Part shown: in pieces, positions 42,934 to 53,025 of the stretch | Layout: each line of letters begins with the position of its first letter | Numbering within the stretch: the stretch's first letter is position 1 | Translations under genes and position numbers: made by a program | Notes under the pieces: generated by a model | The model's input: the letters and a program-made list of their open reading frames with translations, nothing else | Told to the model about the DNA's origin: nothing | Database searches by the model: none | Assembly (NCBI RefSeq): GCF_024734385.1 | Contig: NZ_JANHAP010000004.1 | Location: 212,617-276,616 of the forward strand | Source: Dasania sp. GY-MA-18 | GTDB lineage: Bacteria; Pseudomonadota; Gammaproteobacteria; Pseudomonadales; Dasaniaceae | Direction: 5' to 3' | DNA: 64,000 bases

Positions 42934-43058
42934 ATCAATCCTGCTCCCCTCACCCAAAACAAAACCCACCTCCTAAACTGAAGCGCCGGGTTTTTAGTGT
43001 TGACTGGCCTAGCGGCAAGATCGCAACAACATTACACCGGCCGCCGTTTGATACCTAA

Positions 43059-43397
43059 CTACAACCCACTCTCCTCCCCATTCCCATAAACCACAGTACA
43101 GTTCTTATTAAAGGGGAAATACCACAGGCCGGTTTCGCCAATTAGCTCAACATTATTAATCTCACCATTCTCGGCAGCACTGATAATGGAACCGTCACCG
43201 AGCATGGGAATAAAAAATAAGAGATTCCAGGTGCAGGCTTCGCCTTTTTTACGAGTGCGTAAATTTTGAAATTCTATATTTTTAACGCCAACTCTCTGGC
43301 CATCGGCATAACGCAAGGTATTGGCTAAATCTTTGGTGGCTGTAGCACAACCTGTTACTAGTATTATTGCGATACTTAAGACTAGTTTTTTAAACAT
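43059..43397 (-). CDS. Small lipoprotein, TRL-like
   Basis: A 112-residue protein with signal MFKKLVLSIAIILVTGC (lipobox VTGC). The mature part CTWNLLFFIPMLGDGSIISAAENGEINNVELI, given here as CTWNLLFFIPMLGDGS and EINNVELI, followed by KNCTVVYGNG is the pattern of TRL-like lipoproteins, whose function is unknown. It stands alone on the minus strand after the tRNA locus. Confidence 0.72.
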   Translation of the reverse strand: MFKKLVLSIAIILVTGCATATKDLANTLRYADGQRVGVKNIEFQNLRTRKKGEACTWNLLFFIPMLGDGSIISAAENGEINNVELIGETGLWYFPFNKNCTVVYGNGEESGL

Positions 43398-43508
43398 TTT
43401 TCTTTCCTCCGTTGCATTTTCCCAGGCACTAAACCTTTATTTACAGAGGCGATCAATGAATAGTTAAAGAGTAGCGCTATGCTTACCCACAGGCATTACA
43501 TACTAAGA

Positions 43509-44243
43509 CTATTTTTTACGGATGCTTTCAAATAAATTATATTGCCAACGCCTAATAGCCAGCACTACGGTATTGCCGTGCTTATTATCCATAGGTAGAG
43601 CCATGTCGTGCTGAGCAAGTTCACTAAATTCCTTAGCCAAGCGCTGCATCTTTTTTTGAAACTCAAGATTACTAGCTTTAGATAGCAAGCCATTAACTAC
43701 AATCAGGCTTTCATGGTCTTGATCGAAGCCCGTACTAAAAAACTCTTGTTCAACTTTTTCTTGGAAAAATTTTTGTATGGGGCCATTACGCTGCCAACTG
43801 AAATTAGCAGCCACCAGTAATTTAATTCTATTATTCGGTAATAATTCAATAATTTTTAAACGGTCCAAAGCGGCTAGCTTTTGTATGCAGTCGGTTGGTT
43901 TTATGTCGTATTGATCAATCAAATCCTGGTAGCTATAACCATTAATCACACAGGCGGTCACCATCAGCAGTAATAGATCCGAGGCTATTTCCTGCTCCTG
44001 CTCTAATGACAGCTGAATAATTTTACGCTGCTCTCCTTCCATAAGCTGCACTAGCTCCGATATCTCCAGCCCCATCATGTGGCAGATTTGCTCAAGTCGC
44101 TGCAGAGTGAAATTTTGCTCAGCAAATAAGCGCTTTACCGAAGCCTCACTTAAATCCAGTAATTTCGCCACATCAAGATAAGTGTGACCATTAGCCTTAA
44201 GCTGTTTCTTCAAAGTCTTAATCAAGGGGGATATTTGCGGCAT
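43509..44243 (-). CDS. XRE-family transcriptional regulator
   Basis: A 244-residue protein with an N-terminal lambda-repressor-like helix-turn-helix (about 10-65: YLDVAKLLDLSEASVKRLFAEQNFTL). A helical C-terminal domain without a family name known to me follows. It is divergent from the acyltransferase/ligase fusion with 147 bp between the starts, so it probably controls that gene. The intergenic region is AT-rich; no clear operator palindrome was found. Confidence 0.85.
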   Translation of the reverse strand: MPQISPLIKTLKKQLKANGHTYLDVAKLLDLSEASVKRLFAEQNFTLQRLEQICHMMGLEISELVQLMEGEQRKIIQLSLEQEQEIASDLLLLMVTACVINGYSYQDLIDQYDIKPTDCIQKLAALDRLKIIELLPNNRIKLLVAANFSWQRNGPIQKFFQEKVEQEFFSTGFDQDHESLIVVNGLLSKASNLEFQKKMQRLAKEFSELAQHDMALPMDNKHGNTVVLAIRRWQYNLFESIRKK

Positions 44244-44390
44244 TTAAACTCCAAGAACAAAATAGTATCAATATTTAATACTTTATAGCTTGCATGCAGC
44301 TACAATTCAACAGAAGGTTGCTAAGGCGCAATAAAAAACTCATTATGCGGCCACTACCACATAGATACAGATAACGATAAAGGACACATC

Positions 44391-47300
44391 ATGAAAGCTC
44401 TGTTTAAGTTGCCTGGTGCACTCGCCTACCTAACGGTTATTTTCCTCAATGCCTTTGTCGACCTAGGGCACAAAATCACTTTACAAAACACTATCTTTAA
44501 AGTTTATGATGGCCATACCCAAATCATCTTAACCGCAGTGATAAATGGCTTAATCTTATTACCATTTATTTTGTTATTTAGCCCTGCCGGTTATATTGCC
44601 GACCGCTACGCTAAAAACAAAGTCATGCGCGTAGCCGCTTGGTTTGCTGTATTTATTACTTGTGCGATTACCCTATGCTATTACCAAGGCTGGTTTTGGC
44701 CAGCATTTATTTTAACCTTTTTACTAGCAGTACAGTCAGCAATATATTCACCCGCAAAATACGGCTATATCAAAGGCTTGTTTGGTAAGGAGCACCTAGC
44801 TGAAGCTAACGGTTTAGTTCAAGCCATTACCATAGGCGCAATTTTGCTGGGCACTTTTCTCTTCTCTGTTTTATTTGAAAGCTGGTTTCCCCATACAGCC
44901 AACACAAAGGATGTCATTCTTACAGCTATCGCCCCCATAGGCTGGTTACTTGTAATTAATAGTATTTTTGAATTGCTGATGGCTTATCGCCTACCTGCTA
45001 CCGACAAAGGTAATCCACAACAACAATTCGTGATCAACGATTATCTTACTGGTAAGCTCGTTGCCAAAAACCTTCAGCCTTTAACAAGCAACAAAACTAT
45101 AAAACTCTCAGTCATTGGCCTAGCCATTTTTTGGTCTGTAGGGCAAGTTATATTGGCAGCTTTTCCAGCTTTTGCTAAACAATCTCTGGCTATAGATAAC
45201 ACAATTGTTATTCAAGGCATATTAGCCACAATCGGTATTGGCATAGTTATAGGCTCAACTTTAGCGGCCAAGTGGTCCAAGGGCTATATAGAAACAGGCT
45301 TAATACCTATAGGTGCCGCGGGTATTAGCTTAGGCTTAATCCTACTCACTCAACTTTCTTCTGTTAGTGCTCATGCCCTCAACTTTTTATTCATAGGCTT
45401 TATGGGTGGGCTATTTATTATCCCTTTAAACGCGCTTATACAGTTCAATGCTAAAAATGAAAGCTTAGGTACGGTATTGGCGGGTAATAATTTAATTCAG
45501 AATATTTCCATGCTCGCCTTTTTAGTACTCACGGCGATCTTCGCAATTTATGGCCTGAGTAGCAAAACCCTATTACTACTAATGGCTGCAGTTGCAGTGC
45601 TAGGCGGCTTATACACCATTTATAAATTACCCCAAAGCTTGGCAAGAATTATTCTTAGCTTATTAATGACACGTCGATACAAAATTAATGTTCAAGGATT
45701 AAAAAACATCCCTGAACAAGGCGGCACCTTATTATTAGGAAATCACATTAGCTGGGTAGATTGGGCCATTATACAAATTGCGTCACCTAGACCCGTACGC
45801 TTTGTCATGCTAAAGAGCATTTATCAACGCTGGTATTTAACATGGTTTTTTAAGTTATTTGGCGTTATTCCTATTGAATCTGGCCCTAGCAGCCGAAACT
45901 CACTCAATACTATTGCCGACCTATTAAACAAAGGCCACTTAGTTTGCTTATTTCCCGAGGGGAGCATTTCTAGAACCGGTCATCTTGCTGAGTTTAGAAA
46001 GGGATTTGAGCGGGCCTGCGAGCAATGCAACAATGACGTTGTGATTGTTCCTTTTTACTTACGCGGCTTATGGGGCAGCCAATTTTCTCGATCATCTGAC
46101 CAATTAAAAACTATAAGAAATACCGGTTTATCACGAGATTTAATTGTAGCCTTTGGTGAGCCATTGCCTAAGTCAACTACTGCTGATGTGCTCAAACGCC
46201 GTGTTTTCGATATTTCGATTAGCTCATGGCAAGAACATACTAAATCTATGAATAATTTGGCTGATTCATGGATAGACACGGTTAAACGTGTAGGTAGTGA
46301 AATGGCCATTGCCGACACTTTAGGTACAACGCTATCTGCGAGGCAGGCATTAACTGCCAGCATCGCTTTTTCAAAACGCATTCAGCGTATTAGCCCAGAA
46401 CAAAACATTGGCCTATTATTGCCAACCTCTGCAGGTGGTGTACTGGCCAACATGGCGGTATTACTAAGTGGAAAAACCGTAGTCAATTTAAATTTTACTG
46501 CCAGCCTGCCTGCATTTATATCATCTATTGAACAAGCTGGAATTAAAACGATTTACAGCTCTAAAAAATTTATTAGCAAATTAGAACGAAAAGGTATAGA
46601 CATAAAAGTAATGTTGGGCAATACCAACGTGGTTTATTTGGAGGATTTAAAAGCCTCTATATCTAAGCTAGAAATGCTACGTACACTTTTTATGGTGAAA
46701 TTTATACCCAGTACACTTTTAAAATTAATATACTCAAAGCCTATCGGCACTGAACAAACAGCTGCCATTTTATTTTCTAGCGGCAGCGAAGGGCAACCCA
46801 AAGGCATAATGCTAAGCCACAAAAATATTATGGCGAACCTTAAACAAATTTCGGATGTACTCAACACACAAAATAATGATGTGGTAATGGCATCTTTACC
46901 GTTATTTCATGCTTTTGGCCTTACCGTAACCCAATTTATGCCTTTAATAGAGGGGATACCGTTAATAGCGCATGCAGATCCTACTGATGTATTGGGCACA
47001 GCCAAGGCTATAGCTAAATTTCGTGGCACCATCCTTTTTGGCACTTCTACATTTCTGCGACTATATACTAAAAACACGAAAGTAAACCCACTCGCTTTAG
47101 AAAGCTTGCGTATAGTAGTTGCCGGTGCAGAACGTTTAAACCCCGATATACGTGACGCTTTTCAAGCCAAATTTAACAAAACTATACTGGAAGGTTACGG
47201 AGCCACTGAAACAACACCTGTAGCTAGTGTTAATCTACCTGACGCTTTAGACACCGATTACTGGCAGGTTCAACTAGGCGGCAAACTTGGTACCGTAGGC

Positions 47301-47852
47301 ATGCCTCTGCCAGGCACCAGCTTTAAAATTGTTGATCCTGACACATGGCAGGAAGTGGCCACAGGCGAAGATGGCATGATACTTATTGGCGGCTGCCAAG
47401 TAATGCATGGATATCTTAATGACCCTGAAAAAACTGAACAAGTTATCAAAGTAATCAACGGTGTCAGATGGTATATCACTGGTGATAAGGGCCGTATCGA
47501 TAGTGATGGGTTTTTAACTATTATTGATCGCTACTCTCGCTTTGCTAAGCTAGGTGGCGAAATGATTAGCCTATCTTCGGTTGAAGACTCTATACGGCTA
47601 GCGCTAAATAATTCTGAACTGGAACTGGTTGCCGTTAACCTACCTGATGACAAGAAGGGTGAAAAAATTATTGCCTTAATTGCAGAGAGTATTGACCCTG
47701 AGCAACTAAAGCAAACTTTGCTTAGCCAAGGCTGCCAACCTCTGATGATCCCATCTTCCTATATACAAATTGATGAAATACCTAAGCTAGGCTCTGGTAA
47801 AACAGACTACGCTCAAGCAAAATCACTAGCCCTAGCTAAGCTGTCTGCATGA
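44391..47852 (+). CDS. Fused LplT-like MFS / PlsC acyltransferase / acyl-ACP ligase (Aas-like)
   Basis: A 1153-residue three-part protein. Residues 1-420 form an MFS transporter like LplT (lysophospholipid flippase). Residues about 425-620 form a PlsC-type acyltransferase with NHISWVD (HxxxxD) and FPEGSISRTG. Residues about 650-1150 form an AMP-forming acyl ligase with SSGSEGQPKGIMLSHKN, GYGATETTP and ITGDKGRID. In E. coli LplT and Aas are separate proteins that take up lysophospholipids and re-acylate them; here they are one chain. It is divergent from an XRE regulator. Confidence 0.93.
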   Translation: MKALFKLPGALAYLTVIFLNAFVDLGHKITLQNTIFKVYDGHTQIILTAVINGLILLPFILLFSPAGYIADRYAKNKVMRVAAWFAVFITCAITLCYYQGWFWPAFILTFLLAVQSAIYSPAKYGYIKGLFGKEHLAEANGLVQAITIGAILLGTFLFSVLFESWFPHTANTKDVILTAIAPIGWLLVINSIFELLMAYRLPATDKGNPQQQFVINDYLTGKLVAKNLQPLTSNKTIKLSVIGLAIFWSVGQVILAAFPAFAKQSLAIDNTIVIQGILATIGIGIVIGSTLAAKWSKGYIETGLIPIGAAGISLGLILLTQLSSVSAHALNFLFIGFMGGLFIIPLNALIQFNAKNESLGTVLAGNNLIQNISMLAFLVLTAIFAIYGLSSKTLLLLMAAVAVLGGLYTIYKLPQSLARIILSLLMTRRYKINVQGLKNIPEQGGTLLLGNHISWVDWAIIQIASPRPVRFVMLKSIYQRWYLTWFFKLFGVIPIESGPSSRNSLNTIADLLNKGHLVCLFPEGSISRTGHLAEFRKGFERACEQCNNDVVIVPFYLRGLWGSQFSRSSDQLKTIRNTGLSRDLIVAFGEPLPKSTTADVLKRRVFDISISSWQEHTKSMNNLADSWIDTVKRVGSEMAIADTLGTTLSARQALTASIAFSKRIQRISPEQNIGLLLPTSAGGVLANMAVLLSGKTVVNLNFTASLPAFISSIEQAGIKTIYSSKKFISKLERKGIDIKVMLGNTNVVYLEDLKASISKLEMLRTLFMVKFIPSTLLKLIYSKPIGTEQTAAILFSSGSEGQPKGIMLSHKNIMANLKQISDVLNTQNNDVVMASLPLFHAFGLTVTQFMPLIEGIPLIAHADPTDVLGTAKAIAKFRGTILFGTSTFLRLYTKNTKVNPLALESLRIVVAGAERLNPDIRDAFQAKFNKTILEGYGATETTPVASVNLPDALDTDYWQVQLGGKLGTVGMPLPGTSFKIVDPDTWQEVATGEDGMILIGGCQVMHGYLNDPEKTEQVIKVINGVRWYITGDKGRIDSDGFLTIIDRYSRFAKLGGEMISLSSVEDSIRLALNNSELELVAVNLPDDKKGEKIIALIAESIDPEQLKQTLLSQGCQPLMIPSSYIQIDEIPKLGSGKTDYAQAKSLALAKLSA

Positions 47853-47958
47853 ATTTGCCTTTTTTTGCTAAAACGGCCGGTGTAGTGCTTAATCGCTCTG
47901 CACCAGCTAACAATACTGCATTTATTTGCTAACACCATTGATTAAAGAAATGACTGCC

Positions 47959-48978
47959 ATGACCAAACCCAACATCTACATAGCCTACACTGGCGGCACT
48001 ATAGGTATGCAAAAAACTGCGCAGGGTTATGCGCCTGTGGCCGGTTTTTTAAGTGACTTTATTAAAACGCAGCCCGCTTTTTACCATGAAGACATGCCCA
48101 GCTTTGATATACATGAGTACAGCCCGTTAATTGATTCGGCCAATATGTCACCCGCCGATTGGCAGCTTATTGCCGACGATATAGCGGCTAATTATGATAG
48201 CTACGATGGCTTTGTGGTTTTGCACGGCACCGACACCATGGCTTATACCGCCTCGGCCTTGTCGTTTATGCTGCAGAATTTAGCCAAGCCGGTTATTGTG
48301 ACGGGTTCGCAAATTCCCTTGGCACAGTTGCGCTCCGATGGGCAAACCAACCTATTAAACGCTTTATACTTAGCCGCCAATTATCCTGTGGCCGAGGTGT
48401 GTTTGTTTTTTAATAATAAATTATTCAGAGGCAACCGCAGTACCAAGGTACACGCCGATGGCTTTGATGCCTTTGCCTCCCCAAACTACCCTTTGCTATT
48501 AGAGGCAGGCATTAAAATACAGTGGCGTGCAGGCCAACCGCTAAGCTCAACAGCAACGCAAAAAAAACTGCAAGTGGCCCAGATTAAACCGCAGGCCATT
48601 GCTGTGCTTACCCTGTACCCAGGTATTTCAACACAATTACTACAACAGGTTTTACAGCAGCCTATTAGGGCGTTAATTTTATTAAGCTTTGGGGTGGGCA
48701 ATGCGCCTCAGCACAAAGCGTTTATTGATGTATTAAAGCAGGCGCAACAACAGGGCATTATTATTGTTAACCTCAGCCAGTGTTTGCAAGGCAGTGTTAA
48801 TATGCAGGGCTATGCCACCGGTAATGCTTTGGCAACGGCCGGTGTTATTAGCGGCCACGATATGACTATAGAGGCGGCGCTGACCAAACTGCATTATTTA
48901 TTATCGCAAGACATGCCTTTAGCCGATCTTAAGCTTGCCATGCAGAAAAATTGTCAAGGTGAGTTGAGTAATAACTGA
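47959..48978 (+). CDS. ansA: Type I (cytoplasmic) L-asparaginase
   Basis: Hydrolyses asparagine to aspartate and ammonia. The two threonine motifs are present: AYTGGTIGM near residue 11 and VVLHGTDTMAYTASALSFM near 87. The rest follows E. coli AnsA closely, with no signal peptide, so it is the cytoplasmic form. Start candidates are 47926 (TTG), 47950 and 47959; the last is chosen because homologues begin about five residues before IYIAYTGG. Length is 339. A strong terminator follows. Confidence 0.93.
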   Translation: MTKPNIYIAYTGGTIGMQKTAQGYAPVAGFLSDFIKTQPAFYHEDMPSFDIHEYSPLIDSANMSPADWQLIADDIAANYDSYDGFVVLHGTDTMAYTASALSFMLQNLAKPVIVTGSQIPLAQLRSDGQTNLLNALYLAANYPVAEVCLFFNNKLFRGNRSTKVHADGFDAFASPNYPLLLEAGIKIQWRAGQPLSSTATQKKLQVAQIKPQAIAVLTLYPGISTQLLQQVLQQPIRALILLSFGVGNAPQHKAFIDVLKQAQQQGIIIVNLSQCLQGSVNMQGYATGNALATAGVISGHDMTIEAALTKLHYLLSQDMPLADLKLAMQKNCQGELSNN

Positions 48979-49004
48979 CCTTATAAACAGCACAATCCAG
49001 GCAC

Positions 49005-49034
49005 AAAAAAAGCCGACATCATGTCGGCTTTTTA
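49005..49034. terminator. Terminator between ansA and the glutamine-synthetase-like gene
   Basis: AGCCGACA-TCA-TGTCGGCT with A-run before and T-run after; serves both convergent genes. Confidence 0.88.
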
Positions 49035-49058
49035 TTAATAACTTTTTAGTAGTTAATT

Positions 49059-50426
49059 TTACGCACCTACTAAATAAGTATCGTATTCAAAGGCGCTAAC
49101 GCGGCCCTCAAACTCGGCTTGCTCGGCGTGTTTTACTGCACTGAAAGCTTCTTGAAAGGGCGCACCTAAATGTTCTTTTACATAGGCAGATTCTTCAAAC
49201 ACTTGTAGTGCATCGCGCCAGCTGCGTGGCAGTGAGGCCTCCGGCTTGTTAACGCTATCGTTGAGTGGCGCATCGGCTTCTAACTTGTTTTCTATGCCGT
49301 ATAAAATACCCGATAACAAAGCCGCTTGTGCTAAGTAGGGGTTTAAGTCGGCACCGCCTACGCGGTATTCGATGCGGCGCGCTTTAGGGCTGCCGTTAGG
49401 AATGCGCATGGCAACATCGCGGTTTTCATAACCCCAAGTCGGTGCGTTAGGGATATGGCTACCCACTTTAAAACGACGGTAGGAGTTCATATGCGGGGCA
49501 AAAATTAGCATGGTGTCGGCCATGGTTTGAGCTAAGCCGGCAATCGCATGGCGCAAGGTATCGGTACCCTTGTCAGTGCCATCATCAAAAATATTATTGC
49601 CGTCTTTATCTAACACGCTGCAATGTATGTGCATGCCATTGCCATCCATATCACCAAAGGGCTTGGCCATAAAGGTGGCGATATAACCGTGCTTTTGCGC
49701 AACACCTTTAATCACACGCTTTAGCATTTGGGCGTTATCGGCTGCGTGCAGGGGGTTGTCTATGTGGTTTAGATTAAGTTCGTACTGGGCAGGCGCTAAT
49801 TCTTTTAGCAGGCCGTCTAGAGGCAGGTCCATCTCTTTGGCAGCATCGCGTATCTCGTGCATTAACTCTGCCTGCTCTTGCATAACATCTATGCCATAGA
49901 GCTGGCCGGCCATGGTGGTGCGGCCATTAATGCGGCTGGTAGGCAATTGTGGCGTGCCCATCTCATCGCGCTTTTCAAGAAACAGGTGAAACTCTAACTC
50001 GGGAGCCGTTACCGGGCGTAAACCTAAGTCTTGGTAACGCTTATAAACGTTTTGCAATACTACCCGTGGGTCGTAACCCCAAGGCTGGCCATCGTCGCCG
50101 GTTAACTGCATAAACATTTGCGCTGTAGGGCGCTTTAACCAAGACAGGCGTTTTAGCGTGCTGACTATAGGTTCACAAACGCCATCACCGTCACCGGTTT
50201 TATCGCATAATGAGCCCACGTCTCTGCCCCATACATCGGGAGTAACCGTGGTGAGGGCAACTTTTACATCGCCTTTGAATACTTTTTCTAAATTATCGCG
50301 GGTTAACCACTTGCCTCTAAAGCTGCCGTTAAGGTCGGTTAGCATCACCTCTATGGTTTCGATATCCGGATTATCGTTTAAGAATTGACGCGCTATTGCT
50401 AAATCATCAGTCTGTTGGGCTGTCAC
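49059..50426 (-). CDS. Glutamine synthetase family protein (gamma-glutamylpolyamine synthetase-like)
   Basis: A 455-residue ATP-dependent ligase of the glutamine synthetase superfamily. Seen are the N-terminal beta-grasp (IETIEVMLTDLNGSFRGKWL), metal-binding APELEFHLF near residue 145, NGMHIHCSV near 270 and RIEYRVGGADLNPYL near 355. The tyrosine adenylylation loop of GlnA is absent. Such proteins (PuuA, SpuB, PauA) join glutamate to putrescine or other amines. The nearby aminotransferase and binding proteins support polyamine or amine use. A GTG start follows GGAGA. The substrate is inferred. Confidence 0.87.
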   Translation of the reverse strand: MTAQQTDDLAIARQFLNDNPDIETIEVMLTDLNGSFRGKWLTRDNLEKVFKGDVKVALTTVTPDVWGRDVGSLCDKTGDGDGVCEPIVSTLKRLSWLKRPTAQMFMQLTGDDGQPWGYDPRVVLQNVYKRYQDLGLRPVTAPELEFHLFLEKRDEMGTPQLPTSRINGRTTMAGQLYGIDVMQEQAELMHEIRDAAKEMDLPLDGLLKELAPAQYELNLNHIDNPLHAADNAQMLKRVIKGVAQKHGYIATFMAKPFGDMDGNGMHIHCSVLDKDGNNIFDDGTDKGTDTLRHAIAGLAQTMADTMLIFAPHMNSYRRFKVGSHIPNAPTWGYENRDVAMRIPNGSPKARRIEYRVGGADLNPYLAQAALLSGILYGIENKLEADAPLNDSVNKPEASLPRSWRDALQVFEESAYVKEHLGAPFQEAFSAVKHAEQAEFEGRVSAFEYDTYLVGA

Positions 50427-50471
50427 AATTAGTCTCCTACTATAGATGGCAGTAAGGATAAATAATTGTCA

Positions 50472-50563
50472 ATATATAACAATACTCCAAGAGTGGTGGT
50501 TTCCAAGCTGGGCTGAACAGCCCTAAACAGCAGCAGAACCGAAGGTAAGCCATTGTTATATAT
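50472..50563. promoter_or_regulatory. Spaced inverted repeat upstream of the glutamine-synthetase-like gene
   Basis: ATATATAACAAT (50472-50483) and its exact reverse complement ATTGTTATATAT (50552-50563) are separated by 68 bp in the 374-bp region before the gene. This could be two operator half-sites or looping sites. No other gene is seen in 50427-50800. Confidence 0.4.
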
Positions 50564-50800
50564 AATAATTATTCTGTTTCACTGAATCCAAGCTGCGCTG
50601 CTGCAGGTGCCGGTTAAACATTTTAGCTAAGCTGTCTACCCACGTTTGCGGCATGATGCCAAACATTTTTACCTATCAGCCAGCTGCCAACCGTCGTTTG
50701 CTGGCTAGTCTTTAGCCACCACTTACCTGTATGTTTTGCTTAGGCTATGCGATTGATTGCCTTAGCGGGGATATATACATCGCGGATTTAATGATAACGC

Positions 50801-51601
50801 TTACTGTAGCTCTATGGGGCTTAACCAATCCAAGCCAAATTGCTTTTGCAAGGCCTGCACCTCGCCTTGTTGATAAAGTTTGCGCAGCTGCGTGTCAAAT
50901 TGTTGCAGCAGTGTTTTAGCTCGCTCACTGCGGCCAAAACCCAAGTAAGATTCTTTTTGATAGACATGCTCAATACGAAACTGACCGGGATGCTGAGTAA
51001 AGCGCTCGCTGTATACCTGTAGCGGCATAATACCTTCAATAATAAAGTCTACCCTATCAGCCACGAGTAATTTCCACAGCTGTGTATCACTGGAAACCTC
51101 CTGTAACTTTACGGGAACAGCCAACTGCTTATGCAAGTCATAGCCACGCAGCATACCTAAGGTGCCACCCGACATGGTTTGCTGCCCTTGCCACTGTGGC
51201 CAGCGCTGCGCTTTAAAAGCAACGGCAATTCGCTCTATAAAAACAGGGTAACGATTTACTTGCATATATTGGCCCATAAAAGACTCATCGTCATAAACAC
51301 TAACAATGATATCAGCCCGCGATTCCATCACATCTTGCACGCAGCGCTTCCAAGGGCAAAATTTAAACTGCAGCTGATACCCTAAAGGCTCAAAAGCTGC
51401 CCGCAGTAATAGAAACAGATAGCCTTCACCAGCCTCACTATAGCCATACCAGTTTTCTGAGCGAACTTGAATAACCCTATTATCTAGCGGCTGGCCATCG
51501 CTTAACTCAGCCCTAGTAGTGGCAGCTAGCAGTAATGCCAACAGCGCGCAAAATCCGTATTTTATAAAATGGCCCAAACCTGTTTTCACTAATAGCTGCA
51601 T
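50801..51601 (-). CDS. Periplasmic solute-binding protein family 3
   Basis: A 266-residue exported protein with signal peptide (FCALLALLLAATTRA). The body has type 3 solute-binding features: YLFLLLRAAFEPLGYQLQFKFCPWKRC near residue 60 and DIIVSVYDDESF. No permease or ATPase gene is adjacent. Such orphan proteins in marine gammaproteobacteria resemble amino-acid-binding proteins but may act alone or in signalling. Ligand unknown. Confidence 0.82.
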   Translation of the reverse strand: MQLLVKTGLGHFIKYGFCALLALLLAATTRAELSDGQPLDNRVIQVRSENWYGYSEAGEGYLFLLLRAAFEPLGYQLQFKFCPWKRCVQDVMESRADIIVSVYDDESFMGQYMQVNRYPVFIERIAVAFKAQRWPQWQGQQTMSGGTLGMLRGYDLHKQLAVPVKLQEVSSDTQLWKLLVADRVDFIIEGIMPLQVYSERFTQHPGQFRIEHVYQKESYLGFGRSERAKTLLQQFDTQLRKLYQQGEVQALQKQFGLDWLSPIELQ

Positions 51602-51724
51602 AGATAAACATCGCTGATTAAAAGAACAACATCATACTATGACTATAGTCTTACAGCCTCTTAATGAAAAGCCATGGCTTGGCTATCACCCAAAAGCCAG
51701 CAAGGCATGACTGCAGGGCAGTAT
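51602..51724. other. Intergenic stretch upstream of the first binding-protein gene
   Basis: Part of a 339-bp gap (51602-51940). No gene seen; it should carry the promoter of the downstream minus-strand gene. The rest of the gap holds the terminator at 51725-51757. Confidence 0.4.
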
Positions 51725-51757
51725 AAAAAATGGGGCTAGCCCTAAAGCTAGCCCCAT
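51725..51757 (-). terminator. Terminator after the second binding-protein gene
   Basis: ATGGGGCTAGC (51730-51740) pairs perfectly with GCTAGCCCCAT (51747-51757); on the minus strand six T follow. The loop CCTAAA resembles those of the tRNA-flanking hairpins. Confidence 0.8.
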
Positions 51758-51940
51758 CTATGGATAATATTGACACAATGTCTATAGCATCCTTAAGCTT
51801 TTCAGCCTAGATCGTATTGCCCATACCAGCTTTACGACTTTTAATAGCTAAGTAGCTAGGCGCAGTCCGCCTTAGATTCCCTACTGACGTCATTCAATAC
51901 ATAGGCCTTTACATTTCGGCTGATGATGCTTATCGCGTGC

Positions 51941-52672
51941 TTACAGCAAGCCATGCTCACGTAGTATTTCATCAACTCTACCATTGTCTGTAATTATCTT
52001 TAGCCCTGCATTGAAATCCGCAATCTTTTTATCAGCATTGACAGCCTTTTTGCACATCACTAAATACTGTTCATTCTTTTGTATTGAGGGTTCGACCCAC
52101 GTAAGTCTATTACGATGTTTTTCTTCTATCTGGGTGTTTATCAGATATTTCGCTTGTGCTTTATCAAGCAGCGCAAGGTCGATGCGTTTTCTAAGCAATT
52201 TTTTTAAGTTATTTAAATCTGTGTTGACCACTTTAGTTTGCATGCCAGAGTTTAAGAATGAATCTGGATACACATAGCCATTTACTATACCAACACTAAT
52301 ATTGTCTTTATTGGACTTTAGATCTGAGAGCACCTCAGAATTATCATTATGGCGGTAAAAGCCTATTTCATTAGCCGGAGGAATAGGATCTGAGAATATT
52401 CCCCAGGCTCTACGTTCAGGCTTATCCCAAGGCGGGAACATGCCATCAACCTTACATTCCGCAGCTAATTTTTCACCGCGCACCCACGGGTAAAACTTAA
52501 TGTTAACCTTATGGCCAACCGCCCCGAATGCTTCTCTGACTATCTTAGTAACAGGCCCTTGGTCCTTTATATCCTTACCATAGAATGGGGGATAATCTGC
52601 TGAGGCCAGATTAATCGTATCAGCAATGCTGGAACTAGAAAGTAATATAATAATTGGCAATAAAAATCTCAC
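51941..52672 (-). CDS. Periplasmic solute-binding protein family 3
   Basis: A 243-residue exported protein with signal MRFLLPIIILLSSSSIA. Domain features are DTINLASADYPPFYGKD, VTKIVREAFGAVGHKVNIKFYPWVRG and the C-terminal ADFNAGLKIITDNGRVDEIL. It is a paralogue in type of the protein at 50801 but clearly diverged. No transporter membrane genes are next to it. Its 3' end is closed by a strong hairpin terminator. Confidence 0.85.
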   Translation of the reverse strand: MRFLLPIIILLSSSSIADTINLASADYPPFYGKDIKDQGPVTKIVREAFGAVGHKVNIKFYPWVRGEKLAAECKVDGMFPPWDKPERRAWGIFSDPIPPANEIGFYRHNDNSEVLSDLKSNKDNISVGIVNGYVYPDSFLNSGMQTKVVNTDLNNLKKLLRKRIDLALLDKAQAKYLINTQIEEKHRNRLTWVEPSIQKNEQYLVMCKKAVNADKKIADFNAGLKIITDNGRVDEILREHGLL

Positions 52673-53025
52673 GAAAATTTCCTCTAATAGTTATTATTAA
52701 TACCTGACGATTGCCATAACCTTGCAAAATTTTGACCCCAACCCAAAATTATTGCTAGGCATCTAAAAGCAACGCCCAAACATCCCACTTCAACAGCTTT
52801 CACTTTACAGCTAAGAGTTACTCACACAAAAACATATATTTTTAATCTGGAGCTCAAAAATATTGATGGCGAGAAATTAACAATAACAAGTCGGATTTTA
52901 TAATTTTAGATATGATTAGCTAAAACATAGCTAGACACATGCGATTTGATTACTTCGATAAAGCCAGCAACGCAGGATGGCACCCGACGCTGCTAGCTAA
53001 TAGGAGAGATTTGACAGATGCTGTT
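52673..53025. other. AT-rich intergenic region
   Basis: 353 bp without a convincing gene, RNA or repeat. It precedes the second binding-protein gene and should hold its promoter; I see no specific site. Confidence 0.4.
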
